DNA of 64,000 nucleotides from Arthonia radiata (lineage: Eukaryota; Ascomycota; Arthoniomycetes; Arthoniales; Arthoniaceae), in NCBI GenBank assembly GCA_002989075.1, contig PSQN01000004.1:558001-622000 (forward strand), in the 5' to 3' direction. The translations under genes and the position numbers were made by a program. This document shows positions 22,535 to 33,773 of the stretch, piece by piece (the first letter of the stretch is position 1; each line of letters opens with the position of its first letter). Under the pieces are notes generated by a model. The model was not told the DNA's origin. It did no database searches and saw only the letters and a program-made list of their open reading frames with translations.

Positions 22535-25500
22535 ATGAAGCATGGCAGACAATTAGTCATCAACGTCGTCGACGAGCGTGCAGACTCCACTCCCCATCAA
22601 CCATTCGCCAGCCTACCAAAAGCGAAGGATCCCAGGGCTGGTTTCCATGATGTCAACTACGGTTTGCTCCGGCGAGCAGTCGATCATACTGCAAGATTTC
22701 TAGAGCAGCACATTGGCAAGGCAAAGAACTTTGAAACATTCGCATGGATCGGCCCACCCACCGACTTTCGCTATATTCTACTCGCACTTGCAGCTATGAA
22801 GACTGGTCATAAAGCGTTCTTTTCATCACCAAGAAATAGTTTGAAAGCTCATGTATCGCTTCTAGATCAATGCCAGTGTCAATCTTTCTTGCAGGCTGAA
22901 GAGATGCCACTGCCTTTCATGAACAAACTCCTGGAGCAACGCCCTATGAAGCACGTTGAGGTGCCTGGTCTCGACCAGATGCTCTTCGACTTGGAGAAGC
23001 AGAGCGGCACCGCTCCGTATCTGTACAGCAAGCAGTTTGAAGAAGCTCGCTATGACCCGTGCATGGTCCTGCACACTTCTGGCTCAACGGGCAGTAAGTA
23101 AAAAGCACGATCTATGCACACATCAACTGCGGTCTGAACTGACGGCTACCACTAGTACCTAAGGCCATTGTTGTGAAGCAAGGATACTTCTCCACAGTAA
23201 GCCTTCGAGCGTCCACACATTTCGTTCTGTTGCTTCAAAACTATCATTAGGTAGTCGAAGCGCTGGCGACGTCTCAGCATGTCTTGTTTCAAACCTGAAT
23301 GAACCTCGAAAGAGGCTGTGTTGGGGTATGATTTGACGGTCATAGAAGGAAAAGTATGGATGCTGTAGGACTCCTAAAGTCTTAGAGCTTCGACACCTTC
23401 CCTTCTGTTACCTCAAACTCTATGCCGCCAGCTAGCGCGCCGGCGTTGTCTCAAAATACTTTTTTTGAACACTCAATGAATCTCAGAACGTGCTGTGCTG
23501 ACACGCTGTTCCTAGGTAAGCCGAAGAGCATCCACACATTACGTTCTGTGCTTTCAGAGCTATCTTTAGGCAGCAGGCACGCCAGCGTTGTCTCATAATG
23601 CTTTGTCAGAACCGGAAGTCCAGAAGGGGCTGTGCTGACGTCTTGTTTTCAGGTCGGTGCATATCATGATCTACCTAAGATTGGAGCGGCAGAATTTGCT
23701 TTGGCGCCGTTGGAAGGTATGCCACCCGTTCAAGCCAGACAGACCAGTCTACCATTCAGTCTTTCTTACTCCTCTCAATGAAGTCTTACGACTTTGAGAC
23801 CCCCCTATCAAGAGTAGAGACCTAATAGCTTTGCGAACTAACGTGATGAAACCAGATTGCAGAGCCTTCATGCCGTTCCCAAACTTTCATTCGGCAGCTA
23901 TTGCGATCAAACTCGGCTTCAGCGTCTTTTTCAACAGTCCCATGGTAAGCCCGCCCGATGGACCCCTCACGGCAGATATTGCAAGCGCCTTTCTGGAACA
24001 TGCGAATGTTGAAGCCGGTTTCTTGCCTCCATCGATTCTCCGTGAGATGGCGACCGAATCGAAAGCTATCGAGAGTTTCAAGAACGTCAAGTATGTATGT
24101 TACGGTTAGTATCTTCTTCCTACAGCGCTTGAAACGCATGCTTGGATGCTGAAGTTGCCAGGCGGTGCGCCATTGACGAGCGATGTCGCGCAAGCTTTAC
24201 AGGACAAGGCCCATTTCATTAACTGTCTGGGGGTTACTGAGGTCAGCAAAACCCAATTTGTAGACCGTTCGATATCTCATTAATGATCACTGCGCAGGCG
24301 AGTTTACTTCCCATTGAAGCTACCGCGCAGGAAGACCTCCAGTATCTTCACTTCAGCTCTAATACGGGTATACGCTTCGACCATGTCTCCAAAGGCCAGT
24401 ACGAGATGATCCTTGTCCGCCAACAGAATCTCGACCTTATCCAAGGTATTTTCGTGACCTTTCCTGAGCTCATGGAATGGCCAACGAGGGACCTTTGGTC
24501 TAAGCATCCTAGCAAGGCAGATCACTGGCTATACGAAGGCCGAACAGATGATATCATCGTATTCCAGAACGGGGAGAAACTCAATCCGCTTACTATGGAG
24601 CAAACAATCGAGTCACATCCCCAAGTCTCAGCGGCACTCGTAGCAGGCAACGGACAATTCCAGGCATCTCTCCTGGTGGAGCCACGAGAGCCTCTCAATG
24701 ATCCTGACGAAGAGGTCAGATTTCTTGATCGCGTCTGGACAGTCGTAGACCAGGCAAACTCGGCAGCCGTCGCGCACGGGCAGATCGATAGGTCATTCAT
24801 GCTCGTTGCTTCACCAAGTAAGCCATTCTCACGCGCGGGAAAGGGATCTGTACAAAGGACATTAACTCTAGATCGATATGCGGATGAGTTGAACGCTCTG
24901 TACGGAGTGCTTGAGGATACAAACCCCCAGGGATCAGAGCGCGGGTCTGAGTTGAATTTCTCCGGCCTCGAAGGAGCAAAGTCGAGCCTGCGGCAAGCCC
25001 TGAGGCAATTGAAGTCTGAGATTGACTCCGATGACGCTGACTTGTTCGCTCATGGCCTCGATTCGTTGCAAGTGATCAACCTGATTCGTCGCATCAAAAG
25101 CGCAAATGGTGGCGTCGGCCCTCCAGCGAGAGTCGTGTACGCCAATCCGACGATCACCGCTCTAGCTTCTTTCTTGACTACAGGAAGCAAAGCGCTGGAA
25201 ACCAAACCGATGTCTCGCAGTGAGCATATGCAGGCTCACCTCGAAGATCTGTCCAAAGACCTCCCAATCAAAGCTCGCTCACCATCAGCCAAGCCCAAAG
25301 CCCTAACGGTCTTGCTTACCGGTTCGACCGGTTCATTGGGGTCATATCTACTTGACGCTCTGCTGAGAAGCTCGCGCTTCGAGAAGGTGGTCTGCTTGAA
25401 CCGCGGAGAGTCCGCGTCGAGCCGACAACGCGCTTCACACGAAGCTCGTGGGCTCAGCATAGACTTCCGCGCCATTGAGTTTTTGCAAGGCAATATCTCC

Positions 25501-26460
25501 AATAGTCACTTCGGGCTCGACGACTCAACCTATCACCGCTTATTGCATTCTGTCACGCACATTCTGCACAACGCATGGCCTGTCGACTTCAACCTTTCTC
25601 TCCCTTCTTTCATCCCACACATGGCTTTCGTGAGACAGCTAGTGAACTTTGCGTCACAGTCTGAATACATGGCACACCTCTACTTCATCTCCACAATAGG
25701 AGTTACGCAGCATTACGCCTCGAACAGTGTGGTTCCGGAACAAATCATTGAGGACTGGTCGAGCTCCCAACACATTGGGTACGCGGAGTCGAAGCACATT
25801 AGCGAGCTACTATTGGAACGCGCAACGAAATTAGGGCTGTCTGCGTCTATTTGCCGAGTAGGACAGATCGCTGGCCCGGTGCTCCATGGCACGCAAGGCG
25901 AGTGGCCAAAGCACGAGTGGCTGCCGAGTCTTATCGCATCGTCCATACACCTAGGCAAAATTCCAAGCACGCTCGGACCGGTCGACAAAGTGGACTGGTT
26001 GCCGGTGGACATCCTGAGTGTGAGCATTGTCGAACTTTTGCTGAACGCTTCCGACTCATGCCTACCCTCTGCCGGCGAGGACGACTCTCAGAAACTCCGC
26101 ATCCACCACGCAGTCAATCCACAAAAGACGTCGTGGTCTGCATTGCTCTCCGCGGTGCGCGCGAAGCTGCCGGAACCGAGAAAACCTCAGGTGGTATCTT
26201 TTACGGAGTGGGTGGACGCGCTCGATGCTAGCGCAGATCAAGAGGGTGCAATGACTGCCGTGCAAATCCTTTCAAATCCAGCATTGAAGCTTCTCGGCTT
26301 CGTCCAGTCGTTGCGAACACTTTCTGTTGTGGACGCGGGCGTAAGGTTCCCAATACTCGATGTGCAGCAGACTGCGAGCCAGAGTCCAGTATTGAGCGGA
26401 TGCGAGCCAGTCAATGAGAAATGGATGACGCTTTGGATGGATCAGTGGGCCTTCCGCTGA
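22535..26460 (+). CDS. NRPS-like A-T-R adenylating reductase (carboxylic acid reductase type)
   Basis: 1051-residue enzyme activating a carboxylic acid as its adenylate, loading it on a carrier domain and releasing it reductively as an aldehyde or alcohol. Exons: 22535-23093, 23156-23196, 23653-23716, 23856-24104, 24162-24241, 24298-26460; phases agree throughout. The A domain has the AMP loop LHTSGSTG split from IPKA by intron 1, plus WLYEGRTDDIIVFQNGEKLN. The T domain near residue 585 has FAHGLDSLQ with the phosphopantetheine Ser. The R domain begins with TVLLTGSTGSLGSYLLDALL (NADP-binding) and has the catalytic YAESK near residue 826. No condensation domain. Intron 2 (456 nt) is built from three intron-like repeats. 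Likely core enzyme of a small biosynthetic cluster with the neighbouring oxidase, P450, methyltransferase and exporter; the substrate cannot be read from sequence by eye. Confidence 0.93.
23197..23652 (+). repeat. Three tandem intron-like units inside one intron
   Basis: This intron begins with GTAAGCC and ends with TTGTTTTCAG. It holds three diverged copies of one unit at about 23197-23330, 23379-23515 and 23516-23652. Each shares CACAC/CACC-TTCGTTCTGT near the start, a CGTTGTCTCA-like core and, at the end, GGCTGTG(CTGAC). Units 2 and 3 finish with CTGAC plus CCTAG or TTTTCAG, and unit 3 itself starts GTAAGCC, so at least unit 3 could splice alone. Confidence 0.75.
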
Positions 26461-27964
26461 TGCGTGTGTGGTCTGTCGTGGCACCGCGTCTGGTGCTGCA
26501 GGGACGAAGTAGATAGATTCAGTCGTCGTAGCAGCATAGAACCTCAACATGGAATGAGGGATGCTTCCGCCCATGTTCTTGGCTCAGCAATGCAAACCCT
26601 CGGGGTTTAGCAAGAAGGATTTCGGACATCTGATAAGAAACAGAAGAATCGTGGAGCATCTGCGAAAGACTAGCCCCAAGTCAAGCAATCCATGAAAGGG
26701 GTGGGATCGATATACATTAATGTGATACCTGTAGCTGAAGTAAATCACCTTTAGCACTGCTATGAATCTATGTACCAGCCTCCCCTCATTTCTCGTATCT
26801 TGAGCCGTCCTCGTGTATTTTTTGGTAAGCCAATCCACTCACCCACTCAAGCTGCCTGAGGACGAGACTGACCCTGTCTCTCGTGATAAACGCTCGCTAT
26901 CAGGCCGGATGAAGACCGTGACATTTAAGCCGGTCTATGAATGGAATGCAGAGTACAACCAGTTGCGGTGGGCGATTCCAAAGATTTCTTCTGTCAGCCT
27001 TGTTCTATTCTGGGCCAAGTAGTATCCCTTTAAATACGAGCATGGTCGGTCATGTTTGCTTCTGACTCTGACTCTGAGGCTGATGCAGTAAGCTCATGTC
27101 TCGTCAATAAGACCAGCTTTCAAGGAGAACTTGACAACTCATCTGACAGTTATTACACCAATATCAATCCAAGGCTAAGGTTCCAGCTGTTCTTCCGCAT
27201 GCAACTATGCTTGCCTTCAGGTGATAGTCAACGACGTGTTGACAGAGCACCTGCCGCCTTTGTGTGAAAACGGGTATGTGTGAAAACGGGTATCACCCCC
27301 GTGCTTCGCGTCAGCACAGGAGGCAGTGTCCAGGAGGTGACACAGATGACGAGTGTTCCAGGCAAGCTATTCCAGGCAAACATCAGACGACTGAAACGCT
27401 TATGCTGCGGCTTGTCGATACGTTTGCAGGTCCACCTTGCAATGTACATCCTGAACGGTAGAACTGACGCCTCGTTCCTGCCTTTACCTGGGCATGTAAG
27501 AGCACTGCTCACTTACGGTCACGGGCCCACAGATTACTCAGCAATTCGTTTAGAGAGCATGCCATTCCTGATGAACTGGCTTCAAGGTGTAGAAGAAAAA
27601 TTCTTTCGGCTCGGTCAGTGCTCCAATGCACCTATGATAGTAGCACCATTGTTCTTTTCCAATGGAGATGTCGTATAACTGTTCAAGCCGATTCTGAAAC
27701 ATTACGCACCCAGCGACCGACTTTCGTGTGGCCACGTAGCAATGAACAGTGAGCACCGATGGTTTGTTGTGTTCGTTCTTGCTTCGAGGGATGTATAAGA
27801 TGACCGTGGTGGTCGATGGCAACGACCGATTGTATGAAATTTACTCTTGTATCCAAGCAAGATATCGACCTCTCATCACCCCGGGCGAGCTTCGTTAGAG
27901 CCTCATCAAGCGTCTTTTCGAGCAGACAATTGCTTCTACCTCAACTCCTACCTCAATAGCAACC
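26461..27964. other. Long intergenic region inside the cluster
   Basis: 1.5 kb without a supported gene. A perfect tandem pair of a 16-bp unit (GTGTGAAAACGGGTAT) lies at 27262-27293. Overlapping open frames on both strands around 27228-27680 show no family features. Confidence 0.4.
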
Positions 27965-29050
27965 ATGGCAGACGACGGCGGCTCCAAAGGGCCCTTTGAA
28001 AAGCCCGAAGGCGTCAATGCTGGTAAGTCTTACAGTAGCAGCACGTATCGTTCTAAGTACACTATGAGAGTCAATACGCCTGCAAGGTTCAACAGCCTCT
28101 TGTAACATCTTAGAGCAAAGGCGTACACTCGCTGTTCGATATCGACAGTGCTGACATCTTCTGCACAGGGGGCTACCTAACTTCCATCAGCACCGCTATT
28201 GGCGTCATCGGCATTTTTATGACTGATTCGCAAAAAGAAGCGATCGGCAGAGTCATAAAAAAGGGCGGCGTCAATACCTATACCCATCTGAAAGGCAAAG
28301 CCAAGGTGAGTTTATAGCGTTGCATTGACTTTAGGCCTGGAACCTTAGCTCAAGAGGACAACGATCGCGAAAGAATATGGCAAAGAGACTCTCTCAATCG
28401 CGCTCAGCTGCCATTACGAAATGGGGCATTGTTGTCGACAACGTACGCGCTTGTAGGCTTCCATTTGAACGGCGTTACTGCACCAGGACAAACTTGCACC
28501 GAATATTTTGAACTAATGTTTTGGATTACAGGACCTCGCCGACGGCCTCAACAAAGTGCTGACTAGCAAGGGCAAGAACGTGCTGCCCCAACACCTCGAG
28601 CATGAGCTTGTCACCGATCCGCAGAGCCAGCATTTTCACGATACCCTGCATCAGCAACTACAAAAGGACAACTATTCTGACGTCTTGGAGATCCTGGATA
28701 ACTATTTTGAGGGGGCTTCTGAGAGGTCATCAAAAGGCTCTGGCGCCGGCGAGTCTGTCTCTGGCAGCATCTTGCGCCGGCGCAAGGGCAAGGACAAAAA
28801 GACTGAGGGCTCTGAGGGCTCAGGATCGTCGGACAAAAGCTCAGGCGTTGGGCAGTCCACGAATATGGCCGAGCGACTCAAGGGGGCAACGCATCGTGTT
28901 ACTCACCCTCTTCAGTGGTTGAAAGACAATCCGCCGCCGGAGGATCACGACCTTCCTCCAGACCATAAGGTCGCTAAGTATCTGGCTGATCTTAAAAAAC
29001 ATCTTGAAGGCCATGGAGGTAGCGGCAACGGTAATGGCGGCGGAGCCTGA
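27965..29050 (+). CDS. Hypothetical protein, spliced
   Basis: I do not recognise this gene. Exon 1 is 27965-28022 (MADDGGSKGPFEKPEGVNAG), exon 2 28169-28305 (a hydrophobic GYLTSISTAIGVIGIFM followed by TDSQKEAIGRVIKKGG), last exon 28532-29050, giving about 237 residues. The last exon has a helical part (DLADGLNKVLTSKGKNVLPQ, NYSDVLEILDNYFEG), a Ser/Gly/Lys-rich linker (RRRKGKDKKTEGSEGSGSS), a WLKDNPPPEDHDLPPDH segment and a Gly-rich tail. The 226-nt second intron may contain a further in-phase exon (encoding NMAKRLSQSRSAAITKWGI), but its acceptor would leave a 29-nt intron. It sits between the NRPS-like gene and the transporter; involvement in the cluster is not shown. Confidence 0.55.
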
Positions 29051-29126
29051 GCCAGGAATGATCGTCTGAGCGATGTGTACTGACGCTGGATGTACGTAAA
29101 TTCAGCTCGTTGCTGTACCGTAATCT

Positions 29127-30164
29127 TTATTTGTCATGTCTCTTCGGCTCAAAGTCCATACCGCTCACCACCCAAGTTGTCGTATCTCTTTCCGTCAACG
29201 CTATGGATGCTCCGATTGTTTTCTGCACGTGCCGATGTGAATGACCATCATGAGATGGAGGCTCACACGGCTTCTTGGGCGCATAAACACCATGTGACCC
29301 CTTCCTTCCAGGTATGCCGCAGGGATGATGCACCATCCACACCTCCAGGAACGTTTTCGCCTTCTGATGCGCTTGGTGCTGGTTTTCATGGCTGATGGTT
29401 TCCTTCACTTTAAGAACGAGGAGCGAGTTCTGCGCTGAAACTGGTAGGAGCACTGTCTCAAGATCGGCTGTTTCAAGATCGCGCTTGAAGCACGAATACA
29501 TCTCTGCTTCGATGAAGTCTATCCATGTCCGCTGGGTGTTGCGGTCTTTGCAATCGCCCAGGTAGAATTTGTAGGTTTTAAGGAGTGGGTGAAGAGAATG
29601 CAGGATTGCCATTTCGATGCCGGTCATGGCGGCTTGTCTGTAATAGCGCTCGATCGGCTAGAAAGGCAAGAGTCGCGGTATGCTCTTCTGCTGGCGGAGG
29701 TATATTGCGGGCTTGGGTGTTGAACATCCGAGCGTTCGGAGTCTATGGCTGAATGATCGGGCAGCCTAGGGTCAGTGTTTGTTGCTGCGGTTTCAACAAG
29801 ACTCGTCAGGCGGTCAGTGAGTCGGCAAGCATACTGTCAAGACTCGCAATCTTTGAGGGGTGCAGTGCAAAATATAGTGCAGAAGATATTGACAAGTAGA
29901 CGCATCTATCCTGCAGCCTACGACGTCTAATCGAGCAGCTATCAGTTCTCGACAGTGAGCGAGATACACGCTCGTGCGATGGTAGTATGAGCCGGCACGA
30001 TCCTGGGTCGACAAGTTATTTCGAGCCCAATCAAAGCTGATGTGGTCGAAGCTGAAGCACTTGGCTAACTCAACGGGCTCACCAGTCGCTTCTTGAAACG
30101 AAGATATACGCCATGACACTAGATGTCGTCTAGGCAAGCGGGTGCTAGATGGCAACGCGGTCAT
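29127..30164 (-). CDS. Hypothetical protein, tentative two-exon model
   Basis: Unrecognised. Two minus-strand frames can be joined in phase: 30164-29835 (MTALPSSTRLPRRHLVSWRI ...) and 29657-29127 (PIERYYRQAAMTGIEMAILH ...), across a 177-nt intron from GTATGC to TTTCTAG. The joined protein would have 286 residues with helices such as LHSLHPLLKTYKFYLGDCKD and FIEAEMYSCFKRDLETADLE. The alternative is a single 166-residue frame from ATG 29627. No domain identified; the evidence is only open frame and splice-phase agreement. Confidence 0.35.
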
Positions 30165-30603
30165 CGCGACTTGCTGATATTGCTGGTCTGCGAAGCTGTT
30201 TCAGTAGCCGTGATTCTACCGTTTACGTGAATGGACGCAGCGCGGTGGTCGGACATGGCCGTCGCCGATGGTTAACAGGACAAGTCGTAAGCTTGACTAG
30301 GCAGCAGAAATCATAAGCAACAGTCCTTGCATTGTTATACCGGGCGCGGGAAGTCACAAGGGAAACATTGGCGGCAAGCGCTTCATGAATAGCATTCCGC
30401 AACTAGACAGCCAACGAAAGCAGTCTCATGAGGTTCTGTCTGTATTCTCGTTTGCATACTATAGTTGGTCTACAGATCGTCGAGACCATGCACACAAGCG
30501 ACTGAACTTGATGCCAAGCCACAGATCCAAGCTAGTCCGTGTTAAGCGTAGCTTATTAGCTCCATCTCAAGTAGGTAGCTATCCACGTCAACAGCAATCC
30601 TCG
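30165..30603. other. Intergenic region
   Basis: About 440 bp between the unknown gene and the end of the DHA2 transporter. Nothing recognised. Confidence 0.45.
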
Positions 30604-32961
30604 TCACTGCTTCATACCCTTACTTGACACACCTCTAAGCCCAATAGCTGCGATACCACACGTCACCACGGACAGACCGAAACAAAGCCAGTAACTTGCG
30701 CGATAGCCCTCAAGAAGATCTCGGGGTATGAAGACATCTTTACCCGCCGCGGCAGCGCCTGGATCTGCCGCAGAGTGATGGCTGTCGCTGTACGACTGTG
30801 ATACCGTGGAGGCAACGACAGCCATGATAGCGACTCCTGCAGCCGTGCCGACTTGTGAGATCGTGTTGAACACGGCGCTAGCAAGAGCTTGAGTTCCCTC
30901 AGGGAACGAATGAGTGATAACAATGGCGGAAATGACGAAAAGAGCTGTGATGAGATGAGCCTTACCCTTACTATGTCACTTTGCCGAGAGCAGACTTACT
31001 GTCGCCTGCAAGCGGAGACAGGAGCACAGCCCAGAACTCCGTATACCAATAAGACCATGTCGGGCTCTGTACGGCCATCAGAAGCGGGGAGATCGCGGAC
31101 AAGGTACAGGCGCTGAGGATGATCCAGTAGGCTGAGGCTCTATGGAGGACCATCCCGATAATAACGCTAAGAACAATGCCGATCACTACGTTTGGGATGA
31201 AACGCAGTGAAGTCTGGATCGCCGAGACGCCCTGCACCTTTTGGAAGCTGCACATCGCGTAAGATCCTGGACAAGCATAGAGAGATTTGGACAATGCCAG
31301 CAGGAAAGGAACTCACTAGAGACTGAAAAAGTATTCTACCTGAAGAGGATGTTAGCAGTGGAGATATTCTTACAACCCACCAAGCGTCTTCGTGTGCGGC
31401 CGTCGATACCTTCACGTGCCTGATTCCGTGAAACAAGCGTGCATGTCTGGGAGGTGCGTCCACGGGGTGTTTGCAGCTTACCGATTGCACAATAGCCCAC
31501 GTAAGGAACACCATAAAACAAATCGATGAGAATGCCAGCTTCTTCCAAACGGTATTCGGGATGAGCGCAGGCCTTCCCAATTTCTGTTGCCGGTGCATCC
31601 AAAGGGCAAAAGTCGGGAAGCAAAGGATCGACAGAACAAGGGGAACGTTCTGTGCGGCATTCTTGATCCTTGAGGTCTCACTCGCAATCTCCCTTTTCTC
31701 ACGAGACTGTTTAGCAATGCGTATGTTCAAGGTGGGTCTCGGAAACCTCCCGTTGGGTATACGTACGCTAAAACGTAGGATAACATCCCCAGGCCTGCAC
31801 TCGCCACTGCTGCTCCAATCCAGTCGATGTCTTTGGCGATCCTTCTGATCTTGCCACCTTGGTTGCCATCCCTGGAATGCCTACGTTCTTCGATGTCAGC
31901 ACAACTAAGAATGCACGGCGGACGATACTCCATCGTATCGTGTCTTCTCCAGCGATGTTGAGGTCAACGGCGAGCCCAATCCTCCGGACAACACATTAAC
32001 GTTCTGTACTTACCTTGGTAGCGCGAAAAATCCCGTGAGAGCGACAGCCAATGCCACTCCAGCACACATATACCATCCACACCTCCATCCGACGGAGTCG
32101 ACAAAGAACCCGCCGAGAAAAAGGCCGATCGAATACCCAAGTGGCTGACCCGCACCTACAAACGCAAAGCCGGCGTTGCGACGCTTACCAATTGACAAAT
32201 AAAGCGTGAGTAAGCTCATCGCGGTGGGTAGACACATGGAGACTGCTATACCTTGGCCTCCTCGAAAGACTATGAGCTGGGTAGATGTCCGAGCAAGGCC
32301 GCTACCGAGAACGAAGAAGCTCAGGATGAAGCAGCCAGTGAGGCAGACAATGCGGCTTCCTACAATATCTGCAATGGCTCCTGCCACAAGTAAGGAGCAT
32401 GCGCTTGTCAACCTAGGGACTTGGTCAAATGCGACTTCGAAAATAAGATTCTGCAGCGCTGTAGAATTTGTACCCGTATATTGACGCAGGCCTGCCCTAC
32501 CCGTCAGCGCACAGAAAGAGTGTTGGCGGTCATGCAACGAACCAAAGCAGTATGCCATCCGAGAGGTTCAAGTCTGACGCCATTCGTGGTAGTGCCACAG
32601 CGAGCAGGCCTGTAGTCATGCTACTGGCTGTTGTGATTCCGGAAAGCGTGGTGATAATCAAGATGCACCTATTGCCTAGGGTGTCAACGTAATATGTTCT
32701 GAATAGTAGTGTTGCTAGCGCGGGAAGTCTGTCAAAAAGCGTCTCGTTGCTTGAGGCTACAGCATAGAATGTTAGAAAAATATACTCTTACCTCCATAGC
32801 GGCAGAGGTGCTTTTTCACCAGACGTTTCCATGGGGAACTTCTCTTCTTCTCCTGTTGGCGATTTTGCGCCAGTGCCTTCTACCACTCTGGTAGTGTCCT
32901 TATTACTGCGAGGCAAGGAGTCCACGAGAGGCGATTCGCTGGCTTTGAACTCTGTCGCCAT
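30604..32961 (-). CDS. MFS transporter, DHA2 (14-TM drug:H+ antiporter) type
   Basis: Efflux permease likely exporting the cluster product. Exons I can place: 32961-32792 (acidic cytoplasmic N-terminus), 32668-32543 (LIITTLSG ... GLLAVALPRMASDL), 32496-32014, 31880-31767 (KDIDWIGAAVASAGLGMLSY), one ending 31482 (RPALIPNTVWKKLAF), a 23-nt micro-exon 31339-31317 (VEYFFSL), 31247-31000 (FQKVQGVSAIQTSLRFIPNV) and 30944-30604 (FPEGTQALASAVFNTISQVG). The LPRMASDL, ADIVGSR and RPALIPN blocks are DHA2 hallmarks. The 5' end of the exon before 31482 is unresolved. Between GILLW and LTSACSLL the best model keeps about 24 extra residues where relatives have a short PASVYA-like link, so this spot is either mis-modelled or damaged. 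It shares an 812-bp divergent region with the P450. Confidence 0.72.
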
Positions 32962-33773
32962 TTTTGAAGCGGATCGCAGCAGCGTGCAGAGGCAACGACG
33001 GCACGAAAGTGATGCTGTGTCAAGTCATCAATAGCCTTGAAAGGTGAGAAAGGCTTGCGACAGGATGGGGCGGTAAGAGCGTTTTCGAAGAAGAAACCGG
33101 AGCCGGTCTTCTCTATAACGTTCAAGGCAGAATTGGTACATCCTCGACGAAGAATTTGCGCTGGTCTCTCACACCGCTCAGCTGGCCCCCTCGTACAACT
33201 ACTACAATACATAGTTACAACACATCACCGATTGGCTAGCATTTCGGACTTAAGTCCGCAGCATCCGAAGAGTCTTATTAATGTTTGTCATATTAACCTC
33301 ATGTCCTCCGTGAGCCCACGCAAAGCCCTCAAAATCCCTCCTGAACGCCGTCTTTGAGGAGCGAGTCGAGATGTCCCAAACACAGTTAAGACTGGAGTCT
33401 AGCCCAGGTGAAACGTCGCTAGCAACATGGAGAGATCGCTGCGAGTCCTCAAAGAGCCCAAGAGTGATCGTTCTTGTAGGAGGGCAACGAATTCTCAGCA
33501 TGTGGCGGCACCTCGTGGCCAGAACGGCCCGCTGTCATCCGGCTCCTAATTCCATTTGCGATCATGCTGACTTGAGTGGAGGTGCATGTCCCTTGGGCTG
33601 ATGGAGTTACCGCCGAATGTGTGCTGCGTGCGAAACAACAGGTCAGTGCTTGCGAGAAATCCATTCCGTTCGGACAGATCGTGAACCGGGAAAGACGCCT
33701 TAAGGACCGGGGCTCTTCCCGACGATGACCATTGAAGTTTTCCGCTTGTTTTGGGTGTCATCTCATAGAATTG
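32962..33773. promoter_or_regulatory. Divergent region, transporter / P450
   Basis: 812 bp between divergent starts of two cluster genes; presumed promoters for both. Small open frames on either strand have no family features. Confidence 0.45.

Noticed and set aside
27228-27680. Overlapping open frames on both strands
   Set aside because: No homology I can recognise on either strand, and neither can be preferred.
32669-32791. Shorter first intron of the DHA2 transporter ending at the first TAG
   Set aside because: That acceptor leads to an in-frame stop after a few codons; the later acceptor at 32669 gives the expected sequence.
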